Shown: in pieces, positions 1 to 9,077 of the stretch | Layout: the number at the start of each line of letters is the position of its first letter | How positions within the stretch are numbered: the first letter of the stretch is position 1 | Assembly: GCF_011752565.1 (NCBI RefSeq) | Contig: NZ_VWXK01000005.1 | Location: 186,001 to 250,000, forward strand | Source: Pantoea sp. Ap-967 | GTDB lineage: Bacteria > Pseudomonadota > Gammaproteobacteria > Pseudomonadales > Pseudomonadaceae | DNA: 64,000 bases | Direction of reading: 5' to 3' | Notes under the pieces: model-generated | Told to the model about the DNA's origin: nothing | What the model saw: only the letters and a program-made list of their open reading frames with translations | Database searches by the model: none | Program-made: the position numbers and the translations under genes

Positions 1-22
1 TGCGCAGGCGCTGATCGGGACG

Positions 23-72
23 GTGTGAAAACGCGAGGACGGCGGTGGCCCGCAGGTCAGCCGTTTTCACAC
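23..72. repeat. Inverted repeat at the left edge
   Basis: Two perfect 11-base arms, GTGTGAAAACG at 23-33 and CGTTTTCACAC at 62-72, flank a 28-base loop. No T-run follows. It could be a hairpin or an operator, and its genes may lie left of the window. The rest of 1-91 shows nothing recognisable. Confidence 0.35.
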
Positions 73-91
73 AGTCGCAGGGATTGCGCAG

Positions 92-217
92 TTATTCCTG
101 GTCAGCGCTGGATTGATCGTCGCCATCCTCGACGCCAGGCGTCGGTTCGGAGTGGGCAGCAACGGTTGGCTCTTCTGGGTTCAGGCTTGGGAAGGGAAGA
201 TTCGGGATTTCATGCAT
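92..217 (-). CDS. Small acidic hypothetical protein (41 aa)
   Basis: This short reading frame starts MHEIPNLPFPSL and ends in an acidic, Asp/Glu/Ser-rich tail. I chose the ATG at 217 because a GAGGA ribosome-binding site lies about eight bases before it; longer in-frame versions have no such site. It has no signal peptide, membrane segment or domain I recognise. It lies downstream of phhB on the same strand, separated by a REP pair, so it is probably transcribed separately. It could be a small Pseudomonas-specific protein or a chance frame. Confidence 0.45.
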   Translation of the reverse strand: MHEIPNLPFPSLNPEEPTVAAHSEPTPGVEDGDDQSSADQE

Positions 218-380
218 CTCGTCGTTCCTCGCAAGTGTGAGTGAAAAGTCTGCGCCAGGCGCGTTCGGGGCTTCGAAAAGCTCGGGCAGGATACACAAGT
301 CTGGATGACAGTTTGTATTTTTTCCCGGTCGCCTGTCGGTTTTGCGGGCGGATACCGGACGCATAGAGGCACCGCATGTG

Positions 381-461
381 CGGTGCATCGCGAGCTTTGC
401 TCGCTCCTACGAAAGGGTCGCACACCCCCGGTAGGAGCGAGCACAGCTCGCGATGCGTGCG
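381..461. repeat. REP pair (inverted)
   Basis: Two REP units face each other: one around 384-410 reading towards CTCGCTCCTAC and its complement around 431-459 starting GTAGGAGCGAG. This is the P. putida type of intergenic palindrome. It sits just downstream of phhB, where it may limit read-through or protect the mRNA 3' end. Confidence 0.85.
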
Positions 462-475
462 CTCAGACAATGCAG

Positions 476-832
476 TTACTTGCGCCCTTCAGCGCCCTCG
501 GCCACTTTGTCGGTACGTGCGCACATGATGAAATCGTTGCGGTGCAGGCCCTTGATCGAGTGGCTCCACCAGGTCACGGTGACCTTGCCCCATTCGGTCA
601 GCAAGCCGGGGTGATGGCCTTCGGCCTCGGCGATTTCACCGATGGCATTGGTGAATGCCAGGGCGTGCTTGAAGTTCTTGAACAGGAACACGCGCTCAAG
701 CTCCATATGGCCGTCGCGGACTTCGATGTTCCAGTCCGGAATTTCGCGGATCAGCTCGGCCAGTTCATCGTCGGTGACTTTCGGCGCGTCGGCGCGGCAG
801 GCTTCGCAGTGGGCTTGGTTCAAGGCATTCAT
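476..832 (-). CDS. phhB: Pterin-4a-carbinolamine dehydratase PhhB
   Basis: PhhB dehydrates 4a-hydroxytetrahydropterin formed by phenylalanine hydroxylase, so that the cofactor can be recycled; it acts in the cytoplasm. The product is 118 residues, the usual length. It carries the family signature [14 protein letters not shown] with later Trp, His and Asp (TWWSH, LHRND). The start chosen is the ATG before [11 protein letters not shown]; an upstream in-frame ATG adds 11 residues not typical of the family. phhA lies immediately upstream on the same strand with a gap of about 40 bases, so the two form an operon, presumably activated by PhhR. Confidence 0.95.
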   Translation of the reverse strand: MNALNQAHCEACRADAPKVTDDELAELIREIPDWNIEVRDGHMELERVFLFKNFKHALAFTNAIGEIAEAEGHHPGLLTEWGKVTVTWWSHSIKGLHRNDFIMCARTDKVAEGAEGRK

Positions 833-870
833 GGTGGGTTTTTCCGTTCGAGTTGTTATCGGCAAGGTGC

Positions 871-1659
871 TCAGGCAGCGGCCTTGGGTGGAAATTTCGG
901 TGCGTGCAGCCCCAGCTGCATGGCCTGGTGGACCATGGCCATGATGTCTTCGTGGGCCAGGTCGAACAGGCGCTTCATGTTCGGCAGCACGAAGTACACC
1001 GGCTGCAGGATATCGATGCGGTACGGCGTGCGCATGGCCTCGACCGGGTCGAAGGCCTGGTGCTCAGGCGCGGCCGACAGGCTGTAGACGGTTTCCTTCG
1101 GCGAGGAGAGGATGCCGCCGCCGTAGATCTTGCGCCCCTGGGCGGTTTCCATCAGGCCGAACTCGATGGTCATCCAGTACAGACGCGCCAGGTACACCCG
1201 TTGTTCCTTGGTCGCGGCCAGGCCGAGCTTGCCATAGGTGTGGGTGAATTCGGCGAAGAACGGGTTGGTCAGCAGTGGGCAGTGGCCGAAGATCTCGTGG
1301 AAGATGTCCGGTTCCTGCAAGTAGTCCAGTTCTTCTGGGGTGCGGATGAACGTCGCGACCGGGAAGCGCTTGCTGGCGAGCAGTTCGAAGAAGGTTTGGA
1401 AGGGGATCAGCGCCGGCACCCGGGCGACTTGCCAGCCCGTGGTCGCGCCCAGCACCTTGTTCACCTCGCCCAGCTGCGGGATGCGGTCATGGGGCAGCTT
1501 GAGCTGGTCGATGCCGTCGAGGTATTCCTGGCACGCACGGCCTTCGATGACCTTCAGTTGGCGGGTAATCAGCGTGTTCCACACCGCATGCTCTTGCTGC
1601 GGGTAGTCGATAAAACCATGCGCATCGGGCTCGCGTGCCACGTACTGCGTCTGTTTCAT
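871..1659 (-). CDS. phhA: Phenylalanine 4-monooxygenase PhhA
   Basis: PhhA uses tetrahydropterin, Fe(II) and O2 to convert phenylalanine to tyrosine, the first step of Phe degradation. The 262-residue product has the standard bacterial length. The iron ligands appear in HEIFGH (His121 and His126), with the third ligand Glu in WMTIEFGL near residue 166. It starts at MKQTQYVA with AGGAG-like sequence in the leader. It is first in the phhAB operon and divergent from phhR; a PhhR-type box lies between the two genes. Confidence 0.97.
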   Translation of the reverse strand: MKQTQYVAREPDAHGFIDYPQQEHAVWNTLITRQLKVIEGRACQEYLDGIDQLKLPHDRIPQLGEVNKVLGATTGWQVARVPALIPFQTFFELLASKRFPVATFIRTPEELDYLQEPDIFHEIFGHCPLLTNPFFAEFTHTYGKLGLAATKEQRVYLARLYWMTIEFGLMETAQGRKIYGGGILSSPKETVYSLSAAPEHQAFDPVEAMRTPYRIDILQPVYFVLPNMKRLFDLAHEDIMAMVHQAMQLGLHAPKFPPKAAA

Positions 1660-1777
1660 GTGGCTCTCCTGGTGAGGGCTTTCTTGTTATGTCCACGACA
1701 TGCATCAGAAATAGCCCTTCACGGGAGCATTTGCACAGGGGGTGATAGGGTAGCCGGGTGCTTGATTTCGGTATTTT

Positions 1778-1795
1778 TGTAACGATAATTTTACA
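1778..1795. promoter_or_regulatory. Candidate PhhR box in the phhA-phhR gap
   Basis: TGTAAC-N6-TTTACA matches the TyrR/PhhR operator pattern TGTAAA-N6-TTTACA with one change. A weaker copy, TGTCAG-N6-TTTACG, lies at 1851-1868. Both sit between divergent phhA and phhR, the expected place for PhhR control. The sites are read by eye; binding is inferred from the known consensus. Confidence 0.7.
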
Positions 1796-1914
1796 AAAGC
1801 GGCCGAGTATCGGAAAATTCGCCTCGTCAGGCGGGCAGAACCTGTGTTTTTGTCAGCTTATCTTTACGACTTTTCTGCGGGCAGTTGAAAAACTTCGCCG
1901 CTTCGAGAGCTTCC

Positions 1915-3474
1915 ATGCGCATCAAAGTGCACTGCCAGAACCGCATCGGCATTCTTCGCGACATCCTCAACCTGCTGGTGGAGTACGGCATCAACGTGCT
2001 GCGCGGCGAAGTCGGCGGCGACCATGGCAACGCCATCTACCTGCACTGCCCGAACCTGATCAACCTGCAGTTCCAGGCGCTGCGGCCCAAGTTCGAGGCG
2101 ATTGCCGGGGTGTTTGGCGTCAAGCGGGTAGGGCTGATGCCCAGCGAACGCCGGCACATGGAACTGAACGCCTTGCTCGGCGCACTGGACTTTCCGGTGC
2201 TGTCGATCGACATGGGCGGCAGCATCGTTGCCGCCAACCGCACTGCTGCGCAGCTGCTCGGGGTGCGGGTGGATGAAGTGCCGGGCATGCCGCTGGCGCG
2301 TTACGTGGAAGACTTCGACCTGCCGGAGCTGGTGCGGGCCAACAAGTCGCGCATCAACGGCCTGCGCATCAAGGTCAAGGGCGATGTGTTCCTGGCCGAC
2401 ATCGCGCCCTTGCAGTCCGAGCATGACGACAGCGAAGCCCTGGCCGGCGCCGTACTGACCCTGCACCGCGCCGACCGTATCGGTGAGCGTATCTACAACG
2501 TGCGCAAGCAGGAGCTGCGCGGCTTCGACAGCATCTTCCAAAGCTCGCGGGTGATGGCTGCGGTGGTGCGCGAGGCACGGCGGATGGCGCCGCTGGATGC
2601 GCCCTTGCTGATCGAGGGCGAGACTGGCACCGGCAAGGAGCTGTTGGCCCGTGCCTGCCACCTGGCCAGCCCCCGTGGCCAGGCGCCGCTGATGGCGCTC
2701 AATTGCGCCGGCCTGCCGGAGTCGATGGCGGAAACCGAACTGTTCGGCTATGGCCCCGGTGCATTCGAGGGAGCGCGTGCCGAGGGCAAGCTGGGGCTGC
2801 TGGAGCTGACTGCCGGCGGCACGCTGTTCCTCGACGGCGTAGGGGAGATGAGCCCGCGCCTACAGGTGAAATTGCTGCGCTTCCTGCAGGATGGGTGCTT
2901 TCGCCGTGTAGGCAGCGATGAAGAGGTGTACCTGGATGTGCGGGTGATCTGCGCCACCCAGGTGGACCTGTCCGAGCTCTGCGCCCGTGGCGAGTTTCGC
3001 CAGGACCTGTACCACCGGCTCAACGTGCTGTCGTTGCACATACCGCCGCTGCGTGAGTGCATGGACGGCCTTGAAGGCCTGGTGCAGCACTTTCTTGACC
3101 AGGCCAGCCGGCAAATCGGCTGCGCCCTGCCGCGCCTGGCGCCGGCGGCGATGGACAAACTTGGCCACTACCATTGGCCGGGTAATGTACGGCAACTGGA
3201 AAACGTATTGTTCCAGGCCGTTTCTTTATGTGAAGGCGGGGTGGTGAAAAGCGAACATATACGCCTGCCGGATTATGGCGTGCGGCAACCGTTGGGCGAG
3301 TTTTCCCTGGACGGCGACTTGGCGCAGATTGTTGGGCGTTTTGAAAAGGCGGTGTTGGAAAGCCTGATGGGCGAGTTTCCAAGTAGCCGGGCCTTGGGGA
3401 AAAGATTAGGGGTTTCGCATACTACCATTGCCAACAAGTTGCGGGATTATTCCCTGGGTAAGTCGGCGGATTAA
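1915..3474 (+). CDS. phhR: Aromatic amino acid regulator PhhR (TyrR family)
   Basis: PhhR is the enhancer-binding-type regulator of phenylalanine and tyrosine catabolism. The 519-residue product has an N-terminal ACT-like ligand domain (about 1-70), a PAS region (about 80-190), an AAA+ domain with Walker A GETGTGKE and a C-terminal helix-turn-helix (SSRALGKRLGVSHTTIANKL). The loop that contacts sigma-54 in NtrC-type proteins is GAFEGA (near residue 283) rather than GAFTGA, as expected for TyrR-like proteins that can work with sigma-70. The ATG before RIKVHCQNR gives the usual length. It is divergent from phhA. Confidence 0.95.
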   Translation: MRIKVHCQNRIGILRDILNLLVEYGINVLRGEVGGDHGNAIYLHCPNLINLQFQALRPKFEAIAGVFGVKRVGLMPSERRHMELNALLGALDFPVLSIDMGGSIVAANRTAAQLLGVRVDEVPGMPLARYVEDFDLPELVRANKSRINGLRIKVKGDVFLADIAPLQSEHDDSEALAGAVLTLHRADRIGERIYNVRKQELRGFDSIFQSSRVMAAVVREARRMAPLDAPLLIEGETGTGKELLARACHLASPRGQAPLMALNCAGLPESMAETELFGYGPGAFEGARAEGKLGLLELTAGGTLFLDGVGEMSPRLQVKLLRFLQDGCFRRVGSDEEVYLDVRVICATQVDLSELCARGEFRQDLYHRLNVLSLHIPPLRECMDGLEGLVQHFLDQASRQIGCALPRLAPAAMDKLGHYHWPGNVRQLENVLFQAVSLCEGGVVKSEHIRLPDYGVRQPLGEFSLDGDLAQIVGRFEKAVLESLMGEFPSSRALGKRLGVSHTTIANKLRDYSLGKSAD

Positions 3475-3511
3475 GTAAGGTTGTTTTTAAATTGTTAGTT
3501 GGGTGTGAACT

Positions 3512-3586
3512 TCTTCGCGGGGCAAGCCCGCTCCTACAGGTGCAGCGCGACGCCATTGCGTAGGGGCGGGCTTGCCATTGCGAATG
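3512..3586. repeat. REP pair, GGGGCAAGCCCGC variant
   Basis: TTCGCGGGGCAAGCCCGCTC at 3513-3532 is the second REP variant of the P. putida group. A diverged inverted partner with GGGGCGGGCTTGCC lies near 3573-3586. It fills the gap between the convergent phhR and the DUF2790 gene. Confidence 0.75.
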
Positions 3587-3613
3587 GGGCCATGGGGGCC
3601 CCGTTCACTGGGC

Positions 3614-3868
3614 TCAACCGTTGGAGCAGCCGTTCCCCATCACGCGGTATTCGAGAATGTGCTTCTGACCCTTGGAGTCTTCATAGGTCATGCGCGCTGG
3701 CACCACTTCGCAGACATTGGGCACTTCGCTCATGGAAATGACGCGGGCGATGTCCAGGTGCTGCGAGTAACTGTACTGTTCAACCGGAATCTGCTCGACA
3801 TCGTTTGCCTCGGCGGCCATGGCCGCGCTGCAAAGACCGCCAAGTACCAATACCAGTAAAGCTTTCAT
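3614..3868 (-). CDS. Small periplasmic DUF2790 family protein
   Basis: The 84-residue product starts with a clear signal peptide (MKALLVLVLGGLCSAAMAAEA; cleavage likely after AMA). The mature part of about 65 residues has the family-typical stretch SQHLDIARVISMSEVPNVCEV and two cysteines (NVCEV and GNGCSNG) that could form a disulfide. DUF2790 proteins are common, often multi-copy, small exported proteins of Pseudomonas with no established function. It stands alone, convergent with phhR. Confidence 0.85.
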   Translation of the reverse strand: MKALLVLVLGGLCSAAMAAEANDVEQIPVEQYSYSQHLDIARVISMSEVPNVCEVVPARMTYEDSKGQKHILEYRVMGNGCSNG

Positions 3869-4287
3869 TTTCTATTTACCTGTCTAAGGTCGTGAGGGGG
3901 CACGCGGCGCTTGTGGCGCCGCGGGTACAGCTTCAGTTCAACTAGCGAAATAAGAGGGGGATTAACGTTTGCCTTCGTGGGGGCTGTTTCCAGTGGTTAA
4001 TCGCCTTGCCGTTGCTGGCGAGGTGAATCTTATGCCTGGGCAACTAAAGGAAACAGACTGCGTTTTGATAAAGTTTTTTCGCCTTTTGCCAGAATCTGTA
4101 ACAATCCCCCGGCAAAATCCCCTGCCTTTTTCCTTCGCCACGCCGCCGGCTGCGGGTTAGAGCCTTTGCCGTGCGTTGCGTGAAGATTTGCCCCGCGCGC
4201 TACTACCATCGTCGAATGGCTTTTGCCGCTCTGGTACAGTTACAAACGGTTCCATACAAAAACAACTATTACACCGAGGTAACACAG
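3869..4287. other. Intergenic region upstream of acsA
   Basis: This 419-base gap separates two divergent genes and must hold the acsA control region. I see no gene in it. An A-rich run, ACAAAAACAACTATTACA at 4256-4273, lies just upstream of the acsA ribosome-binding site and resembles a Crc/Hfq CA-motif target. I could not assign a convincing -35/-10 pair. Confidence 0.5.
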
Positions 4288-6249
4288 ATGAGTGCGGCTC
4301 CACTGTATCCCGTTCGTCCCGAGGTTGCGGCCACTACCCTGACCGACGAGGCCACCTACAAGGCCATGTACCAGCAATCGGTGATCAACCCGGACGGCTT
4401 CTGGCGCGAGCAGGCCCAGCGCATCGACTGGATCAAGCCATTCACCAAGGTCAAGCAGACGTCCTTCGACGACCACCACGTCGACATCAAGTGGTTCGCG
4501 GACGGCACCCTGAACGTGTCCTCCAACTGCCTGGACCGTCACCTGGAAGAACGTGGCGACCAGCTGGCCATCATCTGGGAAGGCGATGACCCTTCCGAAC
4601 ACCGCAATATCACCTACCGCGAGCTGCACGAGCAGGTTTGCAAGTTCGCCAACGCCCTGCGTGGCCAGGACGTGCACCGTGGCGACGTGGTCACCATCTA
4701 CATGCCGATGATTCCCGAAGCCGTGGTGGCCATGCTGGCCTGCGCGCGCATCGGCGCGATCCATTCGGTGGTGTTCGGCGGCTTCTCGCCCGAAGCCCTG
4801 GCCGGGCGCATCATCGACTGCAAGTCCAAGGTGGTGATCACCGCCGACGAGGGCGTGCGAGGCGGGCGCCGTACCCCGCTGAAGGCCAACGTCGACCTGG
4901 CGCTGACCAACCCGGAAACCAACAGCGTGCAGAAGATCATCGTGTGCAAGCGCACCGGTGGCGACATCGCCTGGCACCAGCACCGCGACATCTGGTACGA
5001 AGACCTGATGAAGGTTGCTTCCAGCCACTGCGCGCCGAAGGAAATGGGCGCCGAAGAGGCGCTGTTCATCCTTTATACCTCCGGCTCCACCGGCAAGCCC
5101 AAGGGCGTGCTGCACACCACCGGCGGCTACCTGGTGTACGCCGCGCTGACCCATGAGCGCGTCTTCGACTACCGCCCGGGCGAGGTGTACTGGTGCACCG
5201 CCGACGTTGGTTGGGTCACCGGCCACAGCTACATCGTCTACGGCCCGCTGGCCAATGGCGCCACCACCGTGCTGTTCGAAGGCGTGCCGAACTACCCGGA
5301 CATCACCCGTGTGTCGAAAATCGTCGACAAGCACAAGGTCAATATCCTCTATACCGCGCCCACTGCCATCCGCGCGATGATGGCCGAAGGCCAAGCTGCC
5401 GTCGCAGGCGCCGACGGTTCCAGCCTGCGCCTGCTGGGTTCGGTGGGCGAGCCGATCAACCCGGAGGCGTGGAACTGGTACTACAAGACCGTGGGCAAGG
5501 AGCGCTGCCCGATCGTCGACACCTGGTGGCAGACCGAAACCGGCGGCATCCTGATCAGCCCGCTGCCGGGCGCCACCGGGCTCAAGCCAGGCTCGGCGAC
5601 CCGCCCGTTCTTCGGCGTGGTGCCTGCGCTGGTGGACAACCTGGGTAACCTGATCGAAGGCGCCGCCGAGGGTAACCTGGTGATCCTCGACTCCTGGCCA
5701 GGCCAGTCGCGTTCGCTGTACGGCGACCACGACCGTTTCGTCGACACCTACTTCAAGACCTTCCGTGGCATGTACTTCACCGGCGACGGTGCGCGCCGCG
5801 ACGAAGACGGCTACTACTGGATCACTGGCCGTGTGGATGACGTGCTGAACGTGTCGGGCCACCGCATGGGGACCGCCGAGATCGAGAGCGCCATGGTCGC
5901 CCACGCGAAGGTGGCCGAGGCGGCCGTGGTGGGTGTGCCGCACGACATCAAGGGGCAGGGTATCTATGTGTACGTCACCCTCAATGCCGGCACCGAGCCG
6001 AGCGAGCAACTGCGCCTTGAGTTGAAGAACTGGGTGCGCAAGGAGATCGGCCCGATTGCCTCGCCGGATGTGATTCAGTGGGCGCCGGGGCTGCCGAAAA
6101 CCCGCTCGGGCAAGATCATGCGGCGCATCCTGCGCAAGATCGCCACGGCCGAGTACGATGCATTGGGTGATATCTCGACCCTGGCCGACCCAGGGGTGGT
6201 GCAGCACCTGATCGATACCCACAAGGCGATGCACCTGGCTTCGGCCTGA
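4288..6249 (+). CDS. acsA: Acetyl-CoA synthetase AcsA
   Basis: AcsA activates acetate to acetyl-CoA through acetyl-AMP, allowing growth on acetate and on carbon sources that pass through it. The 653-residue product is full length for the family. The AMP-binding motif [11 protein letters not shown] is near residue 265. The C-terminal [11 protein letters not shown] holds the catalytic lysine that is regulated by acetylation in this family. The start at [11 protein letters not shown] follows GAGGT with good spacing; longer in-frame starts are not family-like. It is monocistronic and followed by a REP pair. Confidence 0.97.
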   Translation: MSAAPLYPVRPEVAATTLTDEATYKAMYQQSVINPDGFWREQAQRIDWIKPFTKVKQTSFDDHHVDIKWFADGTLNVSSNCLDRHLEERGDQLAIIWEGDDPSEHRNITYRELHEQVCKFANALRGQDVHRGDVVTIYMPMIPEAVVAMLACARIGAIHSVVFGGFSPEALAGRIIDCKSKVVITADEGVRGGRRTPLKANVDLALTNPETNSVQKIIVCKRTGGDIAWHQHRDIWYEDLMKVASSHCAPKEMGAEEALFILYTSGSTGKPKGVLHTTGGYLVYAALTHERVFDYRPGEVYWCTADVGWVTGHSYIVYGPLANGATTVLFEGVPNYPDITRVSKIVDKHKVNILYTAPTAIRAMMAEGQAAVAGADGSSLRLLGSVGEPINPEAWNWYYKTVGKERCPIVDTWWQTETGGILISPLPGATGLKPGSATRPFFGVVPALVDNLGNLIEGAAEGNLVILDSWPGQSRSLYGDHDRFVDTYFKTFRGMYFTGDGARRDEDGYYWITGRVDDVLNVSGHRMGTAEIESAMVAHAKVAEAAVVGVPHDIKGQGIYVYVTLNAGTEPSEQLRLELKNWVRKEIGPIASPDVIQWAPGLPKTRSGKIMRRILRKIATAEYDALGDISTLADPGVVQHLIDTHKAMHLASA

Positions 6250-6262
6250 TCGCTGCACAAAT

Positions 6263-6364
6263 GAGCGCCGCGTGCGGCGCATCGCGAGCGTTGCTCGCTC
6301 CTACCGGGATTGTGCAGGGCTGGTAGAAGCGAGCGTTGCTCGCGATGCGTCATACGCGGCGCTC
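6263..6364. repeat. REP pair downstream of acsA
   Basis: GAGCGCCGCGTGCGGCGCATCGC and GCGAGCGTTGCTCGCTCCTAC are followed by the inverted copy GTAGAAGCGAGCGTTGCTCG and CGCGGCGCTC. This is an extended facing pair with GAGCGCC ends. Confidence 0.85.
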
Positions 6365-6793
6365 GGCTGTTACCCGACATTCATCGGTAACTGTTCTGTC
6401 ACCGATTACGCACAAGGTCGGGGCGCAGGGAAACAGTTCTGCGCCATTGCAGTGCGATTTTTCACCTTTTCTTGTAAGGCGGCACGCTACACTTGCCGGA
6501 TTACAAGGCTTTGCCAATAATAGGCCCGCTAATTGCTAGGTCTATAGGTTATTTCCCTTGAGCTCTTGCATGTTTTGCAAAAGCTGTCAACATCGCCCGC
6601 CGCGATTTCAAGCGCTTCTGTAAGTAGTTGTCGCTTTGAAGAAATATCGACTACCGGGCTGTCGTTAAAATGCCACTCACTCGCTCGTGGTCTGCGACCT
6701 TGGTCGAACCTGCGCGGCTCGCGTTGTACCCATTCGCATATCGGGCAGCTGTTACCCCTGCCTCGTATTGCCCCGTACCGATGGAGTTACCTG
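6365..6793. other. Control region of the aot operon
   Basis: This 429-base gap contains no convincing gene. It carries two ArgR-type half-sites (listed separately) and the ribosome-binding site of aotJ (GGAG before the ATG at 6794). In-frame extension upstream of the aotJ start would remove its signal peptide from the N-terminus and is not supported. Confidence 0.6.
6629..6675 (+). promoter_or_regulatory. Candidate ArgR boxes upstream of aotJ
   Basis: TGTCGC-N8-AA at 6629-6644 matches the ArgR half-site known from P. aeruginosa exactly. A second site starting TGTCGT at 6660, 31 bases further on, has one change in the core. Tandem same-direction half-sites fit ArgR, an AraC-family protein encoded at the end of this operon, so autoregulation is likely. 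Confidence 0.65.
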
Positions 6794-7579
6794 ATGAAGA
6801 AGCTCGCACTGCTTGGCGCCCTGGCGCTTTCCGTGTTTTCCCTGGTATCCCAGGCCGATGAAAAGCCGTTGAAAATCGGCATCGAAGCCGCTTACCCACC
6901 CTTCGCCTTCAAGCAGCCGGACGGCAGCATCGCCGGTTTCGACTACGACATCGGCAATGCCCTGTGTGAAGAGATGAAGGCCAAGTGTACCTGGGTGGAG
7001 CAGGAGTTCGACGGCCTGATCCCGGCACTGAAAGTGCGCAAGATCGACGCCATCCTGTCGTCCATGTCGATCACCGACGACCGCAAGAAGTCGGTCGACT
7101 TCACCAAGCGCTACTACCTGACCCCGGCGCGCCTGGTGATGAAGGAAGGTACCGCCGTCAGCGCAAGCCTCGACGAGCTCAAGGGCAAGAAGATCGGTGT
7201 GCAGCGCGGTTCGATCCACGACCGTTTCGCCAAGGAAGTGCTGGCACCTAAAGGCGCCACCGTCGTTCCCTACGGCACCCAGAACGAAATCTACCTGGAT
7301 GTCGCCGCCGGCCGCCTGGACGGCACCGTGGCCGACGCCACCCTGCTCGAAGACGGTTTCCTGAAAACCGACGCCGGCAAGGGCTTCGCCTTCGTTGGCC
7401 CATCGTTCACCGACGTGAAGTACTTCGGTGACGGCGTTGGCATTGCCGTGCGCAAGGGCGACGACGCCAACCGCGAGCGCATCAACAAGGCCATCGACGC
7501 CATCCGCGCCAACGGCAAGTACAAAGAAATCGAGAAGAAGTACTTCAACTTCGACATCTACGGTCCAGACTCGAACTAA
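6794..7579 (+). CDS. aotJ: Arginine/ornithine ABC transporter, periplasmic binding protein
   Basis: This is the solute-binding subunit of a basic amino acid importer. The 261-residue product has a signal peptide ([21 protein letters not shown], cut before DEKPLK) and a family 3 binding-protein fold with [11 protein letters not shown] at the start of the mature domain. The substrate, arginine/ornithine, is inferred from the order aotJ-Q-M-P-argR, the same as in P. aeruginosa, and from ArgR boxes upstream. HisJ/LAO-type proteins look similar, so lysine or histidine uptake is possible. A stem-loop follows the gene. Confidence 0.88.
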   Translation: MKKLALLGALALSVFSLVSQADEKPLKIGIEAAYPPFAFKQPDGSIAGFDYDIGNALCEEMKAKCTWVEQEFDGLIPALKVRKIDAILSSMSITDDRKKSVDFTKRYYLTPARLVMKEGTAVSASLDELKGKKIGVQRGSIHDRFAKEVLAPKGATVVPYGTQNEIYLDVAAGRLDGTVADATLLEDGFLKTDAGKGFAFVGPSFTDVKYFGDGVGIAVRKGDDANRERINKAIDAIRANGKYKEIEKKYFNFDIYGPDSN

Positions 7580-7600
7580 GACGTCGAGTTTCACCTGTGC

Positions 7601-7642
7601 AATGGTGCAAACAGCAGAAGCTCTGAGGTTTGCACCATTTTT
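7601..7642 (+). terminator. Stem-loop between aotJ and aotQ
   Basis: AATGGTGCAAA at 7601-7611 pairs perfectly with TTTGCACCATT at 7629-7639 and is followed by three more T. A partial terminator or mRNA-stabilising hairpin here would keep the binding protein at higher levels than the permeases, as in many ABC operons. Confidence 0.65.
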
Positions 7643-7670
7643 CATTCCCAAGCCCTGAGGAATCCCAATC

Positions 7671-8360
7671 ATGTTGAAAGGCTATGGGGCAGTCATCCTC
7701 GACGGGGCGTGGCTGACGCTGCAGCTCGCCCTGTCGTCGATGGCCCTGGCCATTGTCCTCGGCCTGATCGGCGTGGCGCTGCGCTTGTCGCCGGTGCGCT
7801 GGCTGGCCTGGCTGGGGGATCTGTATTCCACGGTGATTCGTGGCATCCCCGACCTGGTCCTGATCCTGCTGATCTTCTACGGCGGCCAGGACCTCATCAA
7901 CCGGGTGGCACCGCTGCTCGGCTATGACGACTACATCGACCTGAACCCGCTGGTGGCCGGTATCGGCACGCTGGGCTTCATTTTCGGCGCGTACCTGTCG
8001 GAAACCTTCCGCGGTGCGTTCCTCGGTATTCCCAAGGGCCAGGCCGAAGCCGGCGTGGCCTATGGCATGAGCGCGCGCCAGGTGTTTTTCCGCATCCAGG
8101 TGCCGCAGATGATTCGCCTGGCCATCCCGGGTTTCACCAACAACTGGCTGGTGTTGACCAAGGCCACGGCACTGATTTCGGTGGTCGGCCTGCAGGACAT
8201 GATGTTCAAGGCCAAGCAGGCCGCCGACGCCACCCGCGAACCCTTCACCTTCTTCCTGGCAGTGGCCGCGCTGTACCTGGTGCTGACCAGTATCTCGCTG
8301 CTGGCGCTGAAGTATCTGGAACGCCGCTACTCGGTGGGCGTCAAGGTGGCTGAACTATGA
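7671..8360 (+). CDS. aotQ: Arginine/ornithine ABC transporter permease AotQ
   Basis: This is an inner-membrane permease subunit of the HisQ type. The 229-residue product is rich in hydrophobic segments (about five). It carries the permease loop that contacts the ATPase: ETFRGAFLGIPKGQAEAGVAYGMS, shown here as EAG-X-A-X-GMS near residue 125. GAGGAATCC provides the ribosome-binding site. Its stop overlaps the start of aotM by four bases (ATGA), indicating translational coupling. Confidence 0.9.
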   Translation: MLKGYGAVILDGAWLTLQLALSSMALAIVLGLIGVALRLSPVRWLAWLGDLYSTVIRGIPDLVLILLIFYGGQDLINRVAPLLGYDDYIDLNPLVAGIGTLGFIFGAYLSETFRGAFLGIPKGQAEAGVAYGMSARQVFFRIQVPQMIRLAIPGFTNNWLVLTKATALISVVGLQDMMFKAKQAADATREPFTFFLAVAALYLVLTSISLLALKYLERRYSVGVKVAEL

Positions 8361-9055
8361 TCTTCGACTACAACGTCGTCTGGCAGGCCATGCCGCTGTA
8401 CCTTGGCGGCCTGCTGACCACCCTCAAGCTGCTGGCGCTGTCGCTGCTGTTCGGCCTGCTGGCGGCCATTCCGCTGGGCCTGATGCGCGTGTCCAAGCGG
8501 CCGCTGGTGAACGTGTCGGCGTGGCTCTACACCTACGTCATCCGCGGCACGCCGATGCTGGTGCAGCTGTTCCTGATCTACTACGGCCTGGCCCAGTTCG
8601 AGGTGGTGCGCGAAAGTATCTTCTGGCCGTGGCTGTCCAGCGCAACCTTCTGCGCCTGCCTGGCCTTTGCCATCAACACCAGTGCCTACACCGCGGAAAT
8701 CATCGCCGGCAGCCTCAAGGCCACGCCCCATGGCGAGATCGAGGCGGCCAAGGCCATGGGCATGTCGCGCATGAAGATGTACCGCCGCATCCTGTTGCCG
8801 TCGGCCTTGCGCCGGGCACTGCCGCAGTACAGCAACGAAGTGATCATGATGCTGCAGACCACCAGCCTGGCGTCGATCGTCACCTTGATCGACATCACCG
8901 GTGCCGCACGCACGGTCAACGCCCAGTACTACCTGCCTTTCGAGGCCTATATCACGGCGGGCGTGTTCTACCTGTGCCTGACCTTCATCCTCGTGCGCCT
9001 GTTCAAGATGGCCGAACGCCGCTGGCTCGGCTACCTGGCGCCGCGCAAGCACTGA
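8357..9055 (+). CDS. aotM: Arginine/ornithine ABC transporter permease AotM
   Basis: This is the HisM-type partner of AotQ. The 232-residue product has several hydrophobic helices. The ATPase-contact loop reads GEIEAAKAMGMSRMKMYRRI near residue 132. It begins inside the aotQ stop codon and is followed after 22 bases by aotP. The two permeases presumably form a heterodimer in the inner membrane. Confidence 0.9.
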   Translation: MIFDYNVVWQAMPLYLGGLLTTLKLLALSLLFGLLAAIPLGLMRVSKRPLVNVSAWLYTYVIRGTPMLVQLFLIYYGLAQFEVVRESIFWPWLSSATFCACLAFAINTSAYTAEIIAGSLKATPHGEIEAAKAMGMSRMKMYRRILLPSALRRALPQYSNEVIMMLQTTSLASIVTLIDITGAARTVNAQYYLPFEAYITAGVFYLCLTFILVRLFKMAERRWLGYLAPRKH

Positions 9056-9077
9056 ACGCTCTGTGAGAACCGACAGC

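Noticed and set aside
4240..6282. A 680-residue minus-strand frame opposite acsA
   Set aside because: It is a shadow of acsA, with the same repetitive Val/Gly/His/Arg composition and no ribosome-binding site.
6566..6793. N-terminal extension of AotJ by 76 residues
   Set aside because: It would bury the signal peptide; the ATG at 6794 has GGAG upstream and gives the normal family N-terminus, and the region contains ArgR boxes.
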